Shown here: positions 16,848-25,000 of the stretch, one piece after another
Layout of the letters: every line of letters starts with the position of its first letter
Numbering within the stretch: position 1 is the stretch's first letter
Assembly (NCBI RefSeq): GCF_009380135.2
Contig: NZ_WHUT02000002.1
Coordinates: 372,001-436,000, forward strand
Direction: 5' to 3'
Length of the DNA: 64,000 nt
DNA from: Fertoeibacter niger
Lineage (GTDB): Bacteria; Pseudomonadota; Alphaproteobacteria; Rhodobacterales; Rhodobacteraceae
Notes under the pieces: generated by a model
Databases searched by the model: none
What the model was told of the DNA's origin: nothing
Seen by the model: only the letters and a program-made list of their open reading frames with translations
Program-made: the position numbers and the translations under genes

Positions 16848-18434
16848 TTAAATCACCGGCGGCTGAAAGAAGCCGAAAGGCCAATTAACAAGACTGCCGT
16901 TATTGTCAAAAGGAACAACGCGAACGTCAGTCATCAACCCATCTTCGGATGGTTCGAACAGCACAACCTGAACATCGTCTGGGCTCAAGCGGCCTGCTGC
17001 AATAAACTCACCCAGCCTATTCACCAATGTTTCGCTGTGAGTTTCTATCAGATAGTGGATGGTCCGAGCATTGGTGTTTCTTGCTCGGGATGCTTTGGCT
17101 TCCTCCACCAGCGCATCGGCCAGAAGTGCCTGGTGGGCTGGATGCAAGTGAAGTTCAGGTTGCTCGATAGCCAATATTGATATGCTGGCATTTCGCGCAC
17201 GTGGAGATGTTCTTTCCCGAGCCCACCAAATCTGACCAAGCACTGGCAAAACCTGTGAAACACCATATCCAACATCCACTATGTTGGTTTCGATCCCTCT
17301 ATCAATGAGGCTGATGCTGATGTGGCCGGTTTTCTGGGTTACTGAGACCCCATATCCAAAAAGAGACTCAACCCAGTTGGAGAATGCTTCGAGCTTTGAC
17401 CTAGATAAAGAATTAAGGAACATTGCAAAGTTCTGGCCATCCGGATCGATTTCATCGACCGCTAGGTCTTGATAGCGATAGTAACGCTCACTTCGGGCAC
17501 GTGCTGGGCCGATGTATAGCACTGAACTGAGGATTGGCTTAAAATGATTTCCAATTGAGCGCGATAGGAGCGGAATATTCGAAAGAGTGATCGTCGTGAA
17601 AATCCGATCTCGCAGATTAGAGTTCTGCAAAAGCATATAACGCATTCGCTCTCCCACCATCTTACCTGATGAACGTGCGACAGCCAGAAGTGCTTCTGTG
17701 TCTGGAAAGCCAGATGAAATCATTCGCCGAGCCAACTCTTGCAATGAAGGGTCCCGAACACGACCGTCAATATTCTGCCTTAGAATCTTGAACAGCGGTG
17801 CCACAAGTGCAGAAGACGAAAGGTGCCTCCAGGGTGCCCCAACAGGAACTTGCTCTTTGTTAGGAATTATACGTAGCTCTGGAAACAGCGATGCCCCAGA
17901 ACTCACCATTTTTGCACCCTCTAAAAATTTCGATGACTCGACGCCATTGATATAGATTTCTTGAACTAAGCCTTCGTCTGTCATTTGAATTTTGACTTTG
18001 ATGTCTTTGTCGGAGACGTGATATTCTAGGATTGAAAGTCTATTTTTTTCTTGTCGCCGAACGATTGTTGGCGTGAAAGAAGCTGAAATCAACCGCGCCT
18101 TCTGGCTTGATCTTTGCACAACTGGAAAGTCATCGATAAAGTAGTAGTATTCCTGCTCTTCAAACCCGATGCCGCTCGCTGAGAAAGTGAACGTTACTTC
18201 ATCGGCTTTGTTGAATCTGGACACCGAGGCATCAAATGACCCAAAATCAACCAAGTCACCGAACCATAGGATTGGCGAACTAGTTCTAGTCAGTAACGAT
18301 TGCCGGAAAAGTGGGAAAGATCGGAGGAAGGAGCTTTTTCCACCACTGTTCTTTCCAACAAGTAGGGTAATCGGCTTAATATCGATAGGGGCGACATTTC
18401 TTAATCTTCTGAGATTTGTTACACCGAACTTCAT
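16848..18434 (-). CDS. AAA/ABC-type ATPase with DUF3696-like C-terminus
   Basis: 528 residues from ATG 18434, which follows GCGGAGGCC. Walker A GKNSGGKSS (residues 27-35), ABC-like signature region DVGYGVSQVLPVLGQ, Walker B ILAIEQPELHLHP (about 425-440), then LIETHSETLVNRL (switch His) and a C-terminal NWPFGFFQPP that is typical of DUF3696 proteins. These belong to the RecF/SMC/OLD-like overcoming-lysogenization ATPase branch, often sensors in antiphage systems. It starts 61 bases after the type IIG RM gene on the same strand, and is followed in frame by the TOPRIM-like gene. The DNA is clearly AT-richer than the RM gene, so the pair may have been acquired separately. Confidence 0.82.
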   Translation of the reverse strand: MKFGVTNLRRLRNVAPIDIKPITLLVGKNSGGKSSFLRSFPLFRQSLLTRTSSPILWFGDLVDFGSFDASVSRFNKADEVTFTFSASGIGFEEQEYYYFIDDFPVVQRSSQKARLISASFTPTIVRRQEKNRLSILEYHVSDKDIKVKIQMTDEGLVQEIYINGVESSKFLEGAKMVSSGASLFPELRIIPNKEQVPVGAPWRHLSSSALVAPLFKILRQNIDGRVRDPSLQELARRMISSGFPDTEALLAVARSSGKMVGERMRYMLLQNSNLRDRIFTTITLSNIPLLSRSIGNHFKPILSSVLYIGPARARSERYYRYQDLAVDEIDPDGQNFAMFLNSLSRSKLEAFSNWVESLFGYGVSVTQKTGHISISLIDRGIETNIVDVGYGVSQVLPVLGQIWWARERTSPRARNASISILAIEQPELHLHPAHQALLADALVEEAKASRARNTNARTIHYLIETHSETLVNRLGEFIAAGRLSPDDVQVVLFEPSEDGLMTDVRVVPFDNNGSLVNWPFGFFQPPVI

Positions 18435-18495
18435 GTGTTGGCCTCCGCTTTGCGTCTCAGATCGAGACCATGGCGCGTGTGGGTCGCCGTTTGTT

Positions 18496-21400
18496 TCATA
18501 CTTCTGGCTCCGCATCGGGGTGACCAGCGGCTAGTGTGTTGCAGTAGGCCAGGGCCAGGTCGCGGCTGAGGTAGCGACCATGGGCTTCCATCTCTTGTCG
18601 TTCGACAATTGGGAAGGTGCTGTAGATGTAGGCGATGTCGTCGCGGCTTTGGGCGCGGTCAGCGGTGTCGAATATGCCATAAAGGTGGAAGTAGACGGCA
18701 TCGAGTTTTGCCCGAAGACGCAAGCGTCGGGCTTCATCCCAAGGGAATGGTGGCAGGACCTCACCAGACGCTCCCATATGGCCCATATCGTGGGCGAAGG
18801 GTGCCATGTCATGTGCTGTGTAGGTGAGTTCCAGCACTGCCTGCCTTACAATCTGTGCAGCACTTCGGGGGCCGAACATGTGCCCGCGTAGAACATCTGC
18901 CGTGATTACTGGAATCTGTTCCAGAACATACCATGTGAAATGCGTGGTGGGCACCTTCTGCCGGGAAACATAGTCGAACGGGATCGAGTTGATGTTGGCC
19001 AATACCGCCGCAGCAATCCCAGCCCGGTCAGTGGTGATCTCCTTGTCGATTGGCAGCACCGGGAAGGTATGTGCCACACCCGACTTTGGCAGGATGGTGG
19101 CGATCATGGTCCGCATATTTGTGGTGGCAGTGATGTCCTTGAACGCGATGATCCACTCGTCTGTCGTGGGCCACCAGTCACCATCATTCTTCACGAAGAA
19201 ACGTGGAGCGGGGTATCGATCCGGACGCACCTTCTCATCCAGTGCGATGGTTTCTTGTTGCCCTGGGCGAAACACGTTCTCAGGGTTTACCACAACATCT
19301 GATGCCCGGTGATCATACGCTTGTGCCATCTTACCCTCATAGAGGGGCAACCAGTCACCGCTGGCTGATCGGTAACGACCGGCCCCAATCATATAGGCAC
19401 CCTCGTCGTTCACAAGTTGCTCCGGCGTGCGGAACAGGTGAGACGAGGTGGTCATGTTCAACATCTGGCTGTAGCTGATCGGCCAGTTCTTACCGGTCGG
19501 AGCAACGGTGAGAGAGTTCAGGATCGGGCGGCGATCATAGATATCCGTGACGATCTTTGCGTCACGCCGGAACCGGAAGGTGGGGGCGGTGCCGGTGTTG
19601 GGATTGACCCGTGCAAAATCGGTCGAATCCAACCTGTATACGCGGTCCGGGTCGTTAACATCTGCGACGGATTGCAGGAAGAAGCCACATGCCGAGTCGT
19701 CAAACCGGCGGCCAGGCGACATGACAAATGAACAGAACTTGAATGAAGCATGAACGTCTTCGAAGAACACCTTCTTGTTCTCGAAATCGAAGATGGACTT
19801 GATGTTTCCAGCGGTCGCAAATTTTGAGAAGAACTTCGCCGAATACTTGTCCAAACAGATGCCGGATGGCACCAACAACCCAACCAGCCCACCCGGATGC
19901 ACAAGCTTCACTGACCGTTCCACAAAGAGCTTGTAGAGGTTCAGTTTGCCGGTGTTGAGCCACTCATAGCCAATGCGGGCCATCCTGGTCGCGTCGTCCA
20001 TCCGGGCGTTAGCCTGCACGAACTCCAGCCATAGGGGATGTCCCGCATCCCGCAAGTTCTTGATGAGTTTCTCTCTCGCGGGCGTTGAGGTGGCCAAGGC
20101 AACATCACGATTGCGGGCCTCAAACCACGGAACATCTTCGAACTCCATCACGTCCCATGGCGGATTGCCGACCACGGCATCGAAACCTCCAGATCGACGA
20201 CCTTCCCAGTCATCCCACACCCCGGGGAACGCCACCTCCCAATTCAGAAAGCGTTCCTCGTCCATCAACACGCGCGCACGTTCAATGATGGATGTGATGC
20301 GACCAGCCTCGGCTGTCTTGTTCAGAGTGAGGTCTAGCTTACCGGTTGAGATTTCCACTGGGTCACCGAACACGCCGTCGAGGAAATGGTCACGGGCGGC
20401 ACGGTCGGTCTTTTCGGTTAGGTTCAACCAGTCGATGGCGTGGATCATCGACAAAAACCGGTCAAGTGGTTTGGTCATCAGCACGATGCCATCGAACATC
20501 TTGGCCGAACGATGGGCTTCGGCGATTTCAGCGTCGGTCAAGCCTTCGATGGCGTTCATAGATGCAGCAGAACCAACCGCTTTGGCCAGTGCTTCACGAA
20601 GAAAGCCATCATGGCGGCCCTTCCGTAGTCGTTCCAGAACCCGTCCGACACTCTCACCAAACAGACTATCACCGCACCGCAGGTGGTGGTCGAGGAACGA
20701 CAGGGGTGCCCCTACAGTGAACGTGTGCAGCCACAGCGACACTTTGGCCAGTTCCACCGCCATCTGGTTCTTATCGACACCATAGACGCAGCGTTTCAGG
20801 ACCATCCGCCGGATGATGTGACGGTCATCCAGTTGATCCTTGTCCACGGTCCAATTGTTGGCATCGGCATTGGCCTGGATGGTTGACCGGATCGTGGCGA
20901 TGCGGTCGGCCAGAGGGGAGATGTATTCCACACCCTCCCATTCTACCACGGCGGTAGCCTCGGCCATGGCGTCGATCACTGTGTCGGCCAGGAAGTCCAC
21001 CAGGTTGACCAAGAAGTGCCCTGAGCCCATGGCGGGGTCACACACCCGCAGCGTCAAGATGGCCTCGGCGGGGTCCAAACGGCGGATGGTTTGTAGCCGG
21101 GTTTCCTCATCCGTATCGGATGTGTTCAGTTCGGCCACCTTCTCGCGGAAAGCTATCAGCCGCTCGGAGATCAACGGTTCCAGGGTTTCCCGCAGGACAA
21201 GCTGCACCAGTTCATCGGGTGTGTAGTAGGAGCCAGAGTTTTTCCGAGCAAACAGGTTGGGCCGAACGATCAACCCCTCCACCGGATCGCGGGTCAGTTC
21301 GAACTCCAGCAGGCGTTCATAGATCGAGCCGAGTTGTTGAACTGACAGATCGCGGTAGTTGATGTAACGTCGCAGGCCGTCGATCCGTTCGAACGACAGC

Positions 21401-22584
21401 AGGTCGATCACCTCAGCCATCACGCTGTCTGGTAGCCGAACGTTGGCTAACACTGGCGTGGCATCACGGTTGAAGAGACCACCATTGTAGGCGGGCAGGC
21501 CGATGGAGGTATCACCTTTGTCGATGGCACGGGAAAGGTCATCGACGACAGACCAATATCGTGCCGCTGATGTGGAGAAGGTGTCGTTGGTATCCTTCCG
21601 ACGCCCGATTTCACCCCGGACCTTTTCCCGCAGTGAATAGTCATCATATCGGGGGTCACGGACCGGCAGCAGGTTACGATCTTCGGCAAACAGAAGAAAC
21701 AGCAGCCGGTAAAGCAGGATCAGGGCGGCATTCCGAACTACGTCCAGGCTTTCAGTCGGTGCTTGTTCTGCGATGGATTTCGCCAGGGTTGGGAAAACCC
21801 GGGTGAACACCATGTCCGACAGGTTCTTGGCGACCCGTTCCTCATAGAACCTGCCCTCTTCCAACGCGCGTTGGTGAAAGGTCCGGCTGTCAGATGGGGA
21901 ATGGGCAAAGGCTTCCCGCCGGAACATCAGCAAGAAGACTTTCAGCCAATGCTGGCGTTCAGCCTCGGCCTCAGTGGACTCATCGGCATCGAACAATTCA
22001 CCTCTTACCCGGAACAAGGCGGCGAGATCGATCTCCAGAAACTGCTCCGAGACCGATCTGGCTCCCTGGTAGTAGAGTCGCCATGTTTCCCCGTTGGTCA
22101 GGATGCCCCACCGCAGCTTGCCCTTGGTCAGGTCCTCGACCCGACGGAGATATCGCAACATCTGGGTCGAGGGGGCGTTGGTCTCACCCCTCTTACCGGA
22201 TCGACGGTCCAATGGACGACGCCAACGCTTGGCTTCCACGACGGCCACACCGTGCTCATATCGTTTCCAGTCCTCGATGTGACGGTCAGCCTTGGTCTTG
22301 GCCGCTTCGTCGAGAAACAACAATCCATCGGGAACATCATCCCGGCCCTTCGCAGTGAGGTTCTGCTGGGTCAACGAGAACTGCCACCCCAGAGCCGACA
22401 GGATCGGCCAGATCAGGTCGCTTTCGGTCTGTGCTTCGTTCGGGGAACGTTCGATCGGGAAGTTTGCGAAGACCTCGCCGATGCGGGCGGCGATGTCATC
22501 CAGATCGGCAGCGTTCCATACAGCCTCCGAGGTGATCGCCTCCTCCAAGTAGTCGCGTGTGAAGAGTGATCCACTGGAAATCAT
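18496..22584 (-). CDS. Type IIG restriction-modification enzyme (Eco57I-like)
   Basis: 1362-residue fusion of nuclease, N6-adenine methyltransferase and specificity domain. N-terminal PD-(D/E)xK nuclease: VPDGLLF (D86) and VAVVEAKRW (E117, K119). Helical linker to about residue 440, then YYTPDEL, SAM-binding motif I VCDPAMGSGHFLVN (515-527), DKNQMAVELAKVSLWLH, and catalytic motif IV NPPW (807-810). The C-terminal ~500 residues are the target-recognition part. The size and order fit single-chain type IIG/IIL enzymes, which cut and methylate with one specificity. No separate S or R gene is needed. It leads the - strand operon with the ATPase and TOPRIM-like genes. A PglX-like role is less likely because no other BREX gene is present. 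Confidence 0.85.
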   Translation of the reverse strand: MISSGSLFTRDYLEEAITSEAVWNAADLDDIAARIGEVFANFPIERSPNEAQTESDLIWPILSALGWQFSLTQQNLTAKGRDDVPDGLLFLDEAAKTKADRHIEDWKRYEHGVAVVEAKRWRRPLDRRSGKRGETNAPSTQMLRYLRRVEDLTKGKLRWGILTNGETWRLYYQGARSVSEQFLEIDLAALFRVRGELFDADESTEAEAERQHWLKVFLLMFRREAFAHSPSDSRTFHQRALEEGRFYEERVAKNLSDMVFTRVFPTLAKSIAEQAPTESLDVVRNAALILLYRLLFLLFAEDRNLLPVRDPRYDDYSLREKVRGEIGRRKDTNDTFSTSAARYWSVVDDLSRAIDKGDTSIGLPAYNGGLFNRDATPVLANVRLPDSVMAEVIDLLSFERIDGLRRYINYRDLSVQQLGSIYERLLEFELTRDPVEGLIVRPNLFARKNSGSYYTPDELVQLVLRETLEPLISERLIAFREKVAELNTSDTDEETRLQTIRRLDPAEAILTLRVCDPAMGSGHFLVNLVDFLADTVIDAMAEATAVVEWEGVEYISPLADRIATIRSTIQANADANNWTVDKDQLDDRHIIRRMVLKRCVYGVDKNQMAVELAKVSLWLHTFTVGAPLSFLDHHLRCGDSLFGESVGRVLERLRKGRHDGFLREALAKAVGSAASMNAIEGLTDAEIAEAHRSAKMFDGIVLMTKPLDRFLSMIHAIDWLNLTEKTDRAARDHFLDGVFGDPVEISTGKLDLTLNKTAEAGRITSIIERARVLMDEERFLNWEVAFPGVWDDWEGRRSGGFDAVVGNPPWDVMEFEDVPWFEARNRDVALATSTPAREKLIKNLRDAGHPLWLEFVQANARMDDATRMARIGYEWLNTGKLNLYKLFVERSVKLVHPGGLVGLLVPSGICLDKYSAKFFSKFATAGNIKSIFDFENKKVFFEDVHASFKFCSFVMSPGRRFDDSACGFFLQSVADVNDPDRVYRLDSTDFARVNPNTGTAPTFRFRRDAKIVTDIYDRRPILNSLTVAPTGKNWPISYSQMLNMTTSSHLFRTPEQLVNDEGAYMIGAGRYRSASGDWLPLYEGKMAQAYDHRASDVVVNPENVFRPGQQETIALDEKVRPDRYPAPRFFVKNDGDWWPTTDEWIIAFKDITATTNMRTMIATILPKSGVAHTFPVLPIDKEITTDRAGIAAAVLANINSIPFDYVSRQKVPTTHFTWYVLEQIPVITADVLRGHMFGPRSAAQIVRQAVLELTYTAHDMAPFAHDMGHMGASGEVLPPFPWDEARRLRLRAKLDAVYFHLYGIFDTADRAQSRDDIAYIYSTFPIVERQEMEAHGRYLSRDLALAYCNTLAAGHPDAEPEV

Positions 22585-23165
22585 GGCGGTTCCGGTCGTG
22601 CTGGGGTTACTGCTCTAAGTTGCTGAACCTTTGCAGTTTTTGTCAACGATGGTCCACCACAAACATCCGGCGTCTAATGCAGACTTGCTGGTTCTGGCGT
22701 CTGCAACCGCAGCAAACAGCATCAATCCAGAACGTCGGCCCCGCCTTTGGCGATGAAAACGCATGAGTCAGGCTGTCATACTTGCACGCCATCGTTGGGT
22801 GCGCCCTGTGGTTTTGCTCTCGTTTCAAATCTGTTCAATGCAAACTACAAATCTCTATATTCCGTTCCTACGCGCGATTCTGCAATTTATCGAATGTTCC
22901 CGCCGACTTGTGGGCCGCACAGAATAATCTCTTTGCCACGACTGATCTCTTTCATTCTTCATGAAGAATTCTCCAACTGCTAAAATATGTGACAAATCTG
23001 CTACTCGCAGCTTGCGTCATTTATTTGGACTGAGTTGCAGATGAATTGGCTCTTGCATATTTTAAGGTTTGCCATTACTTGCCGCCCTGTCAGATGATCT
23101 GACGAAAATCCAATCAGCACCGAAGACGGGTTTACCACGGTCGGGCCTCAAGAGGGGTCTGTCCT
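22585..23165. promoter_or_regulatory. Divergent control region between RM operon and xis-int
   Basis: 581 AT-rich bases with no convincing gene. Two clean palindromes are present: ATTCTTCATGAAGAAT (22954-22969, perfect 16-mer) and GTCAGAT-g-ATCTGAC (23089-23103). Both lie on the excisionase side and are good operator candidates. They differ from the TTCC-N7-GGAA sites at the left end, so a different regulator may act here. Confidence 0.45.
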
Positions 23166-23600
23166 ATGAGTATGAATACCACAAACGATTTCGATGATAT
23201 CCGGTCTGATCTGATATCCTATGAACCACAAGAGACGACTGTCTCCAGGGATTTTTCCGACCGAGAAATCTACAACCCGGCGGGCGATGTTTTGCGAGCA
23301 GCAATCATCTCGGCAGCATCCGGAATTCTGTCCCTTCATGATGCGGCCAAGCTGCTGAATTGCAGCGTGGATTCACTGCGTCGTGTTCCGATTGAGCAAC
23401 TGCCGACCTATGCAGGCCCGGGCCGATGTGTGTTGTATATGCTGGACGATATCCGCAGCTACCTCCGCAATCAGAAGCGCGTCGAACGGCGTGGATCGGG
23501 ACTGGGCATCAATTCCAAACGCCCGCTTCCGGAGCCGTATCGTGCCATCAGCAATCCGGCAGAAATTGCACTGCGCAACCTGGGCAAGGGGGTGTTGTGA
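23166..23600 (+). CDS. Excisionase-like helix-turn-helix protein
   Basis: 144 residues; the core GILSLHDAAKLLNCSVDSLRR (about residues 55-75) with a following winged segment (LPTYAGPGRCVLYMLDDIRS) is the MerR/excisionase-type DNA-binding fold. The stop overlaps the integrase start (TGATG), so the two are translated together, as expected for a recombination directionality factor. The first ~45 residues are acidic and unassigned. Its role in excision is inferred from family and position. Confidence 0.75.
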   Translation: MSMNTTNDFDDIRSDLISYEPQETTVSRDFSDREIYNPAGDVLRAAIISAASGILSLHDAAKLLNCSVDSLRRVPIEQLPTYAGPGRCVLYMLDDIRSYLRNQKRVERRGSGLGINSKRPLPEPYRAISNPAEIALRNLGKGVL

Positions 23601-24718
23601 TGAAGAAGAATACCCTCCACATCGGCGATGTGACAATCACGGAAGAGATCAAGTCTGGTGTTCCCACGGGAAGCTGGAGGATCGATCTTGCACCTGCACT
23701 CAGCCCCACCGGAAAACGTGTCCGATACCGGTATCCGTCAAAGACTGCGGCACAGAACGCCGCCCGGAAATTCATGAAGGATCGGGAAATTGCCGATCAT
23801 CTGGGACGGCAGGGGACGCCCAGTTTTACACTGAACGATGTCTTTACCCAGTTTGTCGATCACGAGACGGTTAAGATCAAAGCCGGGCGAAAACGCGAGG
23901 GATCGTTCCGGACTGATCTGAATGCTCTGAAACATGTTCTGACCCACCTTGGCGACCATGAACTGCGGAAGATCGACGATAGTGCTGTGGCACGCTACCA
24001 GGCAACGCGGAAGGATGCCGGGATGGCTGAGGTCACCATCAACACCGAAGTGCGAAAGCTGCGGCTGTTGCTCAACTGGTGCCGAGAGAAACGCATGATC
24101 GACCTGGTGCCCAAGTTCATCGACTTGGTGGAACCGCCTACCCATACGGAGGTCCCGACGCTTCCAGAGATGATGTTGATTCTGGATCAGTTGAAATATC
24201 GGCACCGGGTGCTGGTGCGGTTGATGTGTGAAACCGGACTGCGGGCGTCAGAGGCTTACCGGTTGCGGTGGGAGAACGTCGATCTTGTCCGCCGCACCGT
24301 TCGCGTCGTGTCGCAGGGCAGGATCACACCAAAGACACGCTACAGCACGCGGGAGGTGCATATCGGTGCCGGGCTTGCGGCTGATCTGCGTGAGGTGAGC
24401 ATGTGCTCTGACTGGGTTTTCCCACAGGACATCAACCCGGCGAGGCCAATGGTCTGTTTCAAGAAATCCCTCAGGTCTGCGGTCAAACGCTCTGGGGTAA
24501 AAAGATATGGCGGGCCCATCCGGTTCACACCCAAGTATGGCCGCAAGGCGTTTACGAGCTATCAGTGGATACGTGGCACACCGTTGGAACTGATCCGGAA
24601 GATGGTCGGACACTCCCCCAACTCGCGCGTCACAGAGCAGAACTACCTTCACATCCCCGCTGAGTCGGCGCGTGAAGCGGTTCTCGACCTCGACCTGATG
24701 GCCGCTGGCGGCAAATGA
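23600..24718 (+). CDS. int: Tyrosine integrase of the island
   Basis: 372 residues. N-terminal arm-binding and core-binding (SAM-like) domains to about residue 180, then the catalytic domain with R215 (ETGLRASEAYRLRW), K245 (PKTRYSTREV), K312-x-x-R315 (PKYGRKAFTS) in place of the usual HxxR, H338 (VGHSP) and nucleophile Y349 (EQNYLHI). The start ATG overlaps the excisionase stop. It lies 72 bases from attR, oriented toward the tRNA gene, and is surely responsible for insertion at tRNA-Gly. The His-to-Lys change in box II is tolerated in some integrases. Confidence 0.95.
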   Translation: MKKNTLHIGDVTITEEIKSGVPTGSWRIDLAPALSPTGKRVRYRYPSKTAAQNAARKFMKDREIADHLGRQGTPSFTLNDVFTQFVDHETVKIKAGRKREGSFRTDLNALKHVLTHLGDHELRKIDDSAVARYQATRKDAGMAEVTINTEVRKLRLLLNWCREKRMIDLVPKFIDLVEPPTHTEVPTLPEMMLILDQLKYRHRVLVRLMCETGLRASEAYRLRWENVDLVRRTVRVVSQGRITPKTRYSTREVHIGAGLAADLREVSMCSDWVFPQDINPARPMVCFKKSLRSAVKRSGVKRYGGPIRFTPKYGRKAFTSYQWIRGTPLELIRKMVGHSPNSRVTEQNYLHIPAESAREAVLDLDLMAAGGK

Positions 24719-24720
24719 AA

Positions 24721-24738
24721 ATGGCAACGGATGGCAAC
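24721..24738 (+). promoter_or_regulatory. Candidate integrase arm-type sites, right
   Basis: ATGGCAAC occurs twice, at 24721-24728 and 24731-24738, immediately after the integrase stop and ~55-70 bases from attR. Related copies lie inside attL. Ten-base spacing places both on the same face of the helix. Confidence 0.45.
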
Positions 24739-24744
24739 AACAGA

Positions 24745-24766
24745 AAGGCCGCCCGAAGGCGGCCTT
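24745..24766. terminator. Terminator next to attR
   Basis: Arms AAGGCCGCC (24745-24753) and GGCGGCCTT (24758-24766), loop CGAA. It ends the integrase transcript, and on the - strand (followed by TTTCTGTT) can end the tRNA-Gly transcript, taking over from the native terminator displaced to 8756-8779. Confidence 0.75.
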
Positions 24767-24790
24767 GTCTAAGTGTCTGTAAACACTGAC

Positions 24791-24840
24791 CAAATTGGAG
24801 CGGGCGATGAGATTCGAACTCACGACCCTAACCTTGGCAA
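24791..24840. repeat. attR: right 50-bp direct repeat
   Basis: Identical to 8790-8839 over 50 bases. It supplies the 3' half of the intact tRNA-Gly gene from anticodon loop to beyond the CCA end, so the host gene stays complete after integration. Confidence 0.95.
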
Positions 24841-24870
24841 GGTTATGCTCTACCCCTGAGCTACGCCCGC
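24795..24870 (-). tRNA. tRNA-Gly(GCC), island attachment site
   Basis: 76 bases including encoded CCA. Acceptor GCGGGCG/CGCCCGC, D-arm GCTC...GAGC, T-arm GTGAG-TTCGAAT-CTCAT. The anticodon stem TAACC/GGTTA closes a loop that reads CTTGCCAA, eight bases with anticodon GCC; one C more than the canonical seven. The 3' half from this loop onward is the attR repeat. Confidence 0.9.
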
Positions 24871-25000
24871 CCCGTTTCGGTAAGCGGTGATTTATAAAGT
24901 CGCGCGGGGGGCCGCAAGGGGAAAATGCAGCGGCCCGCGAAATTTCCGGTGGCGGGGTTCCGGTTGGTACGTGAATGCCCGTGCTCCTGCGCCATGGCCG

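Larger units (their letters stand above)
8790..24840. mobile_element. 16-kb integrative genomic island in tRNA-Gly
   Basis: The element is bounded by the perfect 50-bp repeats at 8790-8839 and 24791-24840; the tRNA-Gly gene is rebuilt at the right end, next to the tyrosine integrase. Contents from left: repressor and Cro-like genes, small unknown genes, serine recombinase, hairpin array, IS/resolvase debris, the ATPase/TOPRIM/type IIG RM operon (- strand), excisionase and integrase. No capsid, packaging, conjugation or replication genes are recognisable, so it looks like a satellite-type or degenerate prophage island whose main cargo is defence. Base composition inside is visibly lower in GC than in the flanking chromosome. 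Confidence 0.92.

Noticed and set aside
15777-18434. Naming the ATPase/TOPRIM pair as PARIS (AriA/AriB) or Gabija
   Set aside because: The motifs are compatible with such pairs, but I cannot confirm the families without a search, and Gabija also needs a UvrD-like helicase, which is absent.
18496-22584. Calling the large methyltransferase a BREX PglX or DISARM enzyme
   Set aside because: No other BREX or DISARM gene is present and the N-terminal nuclease motif favours a self-contained type IIG enzyme.
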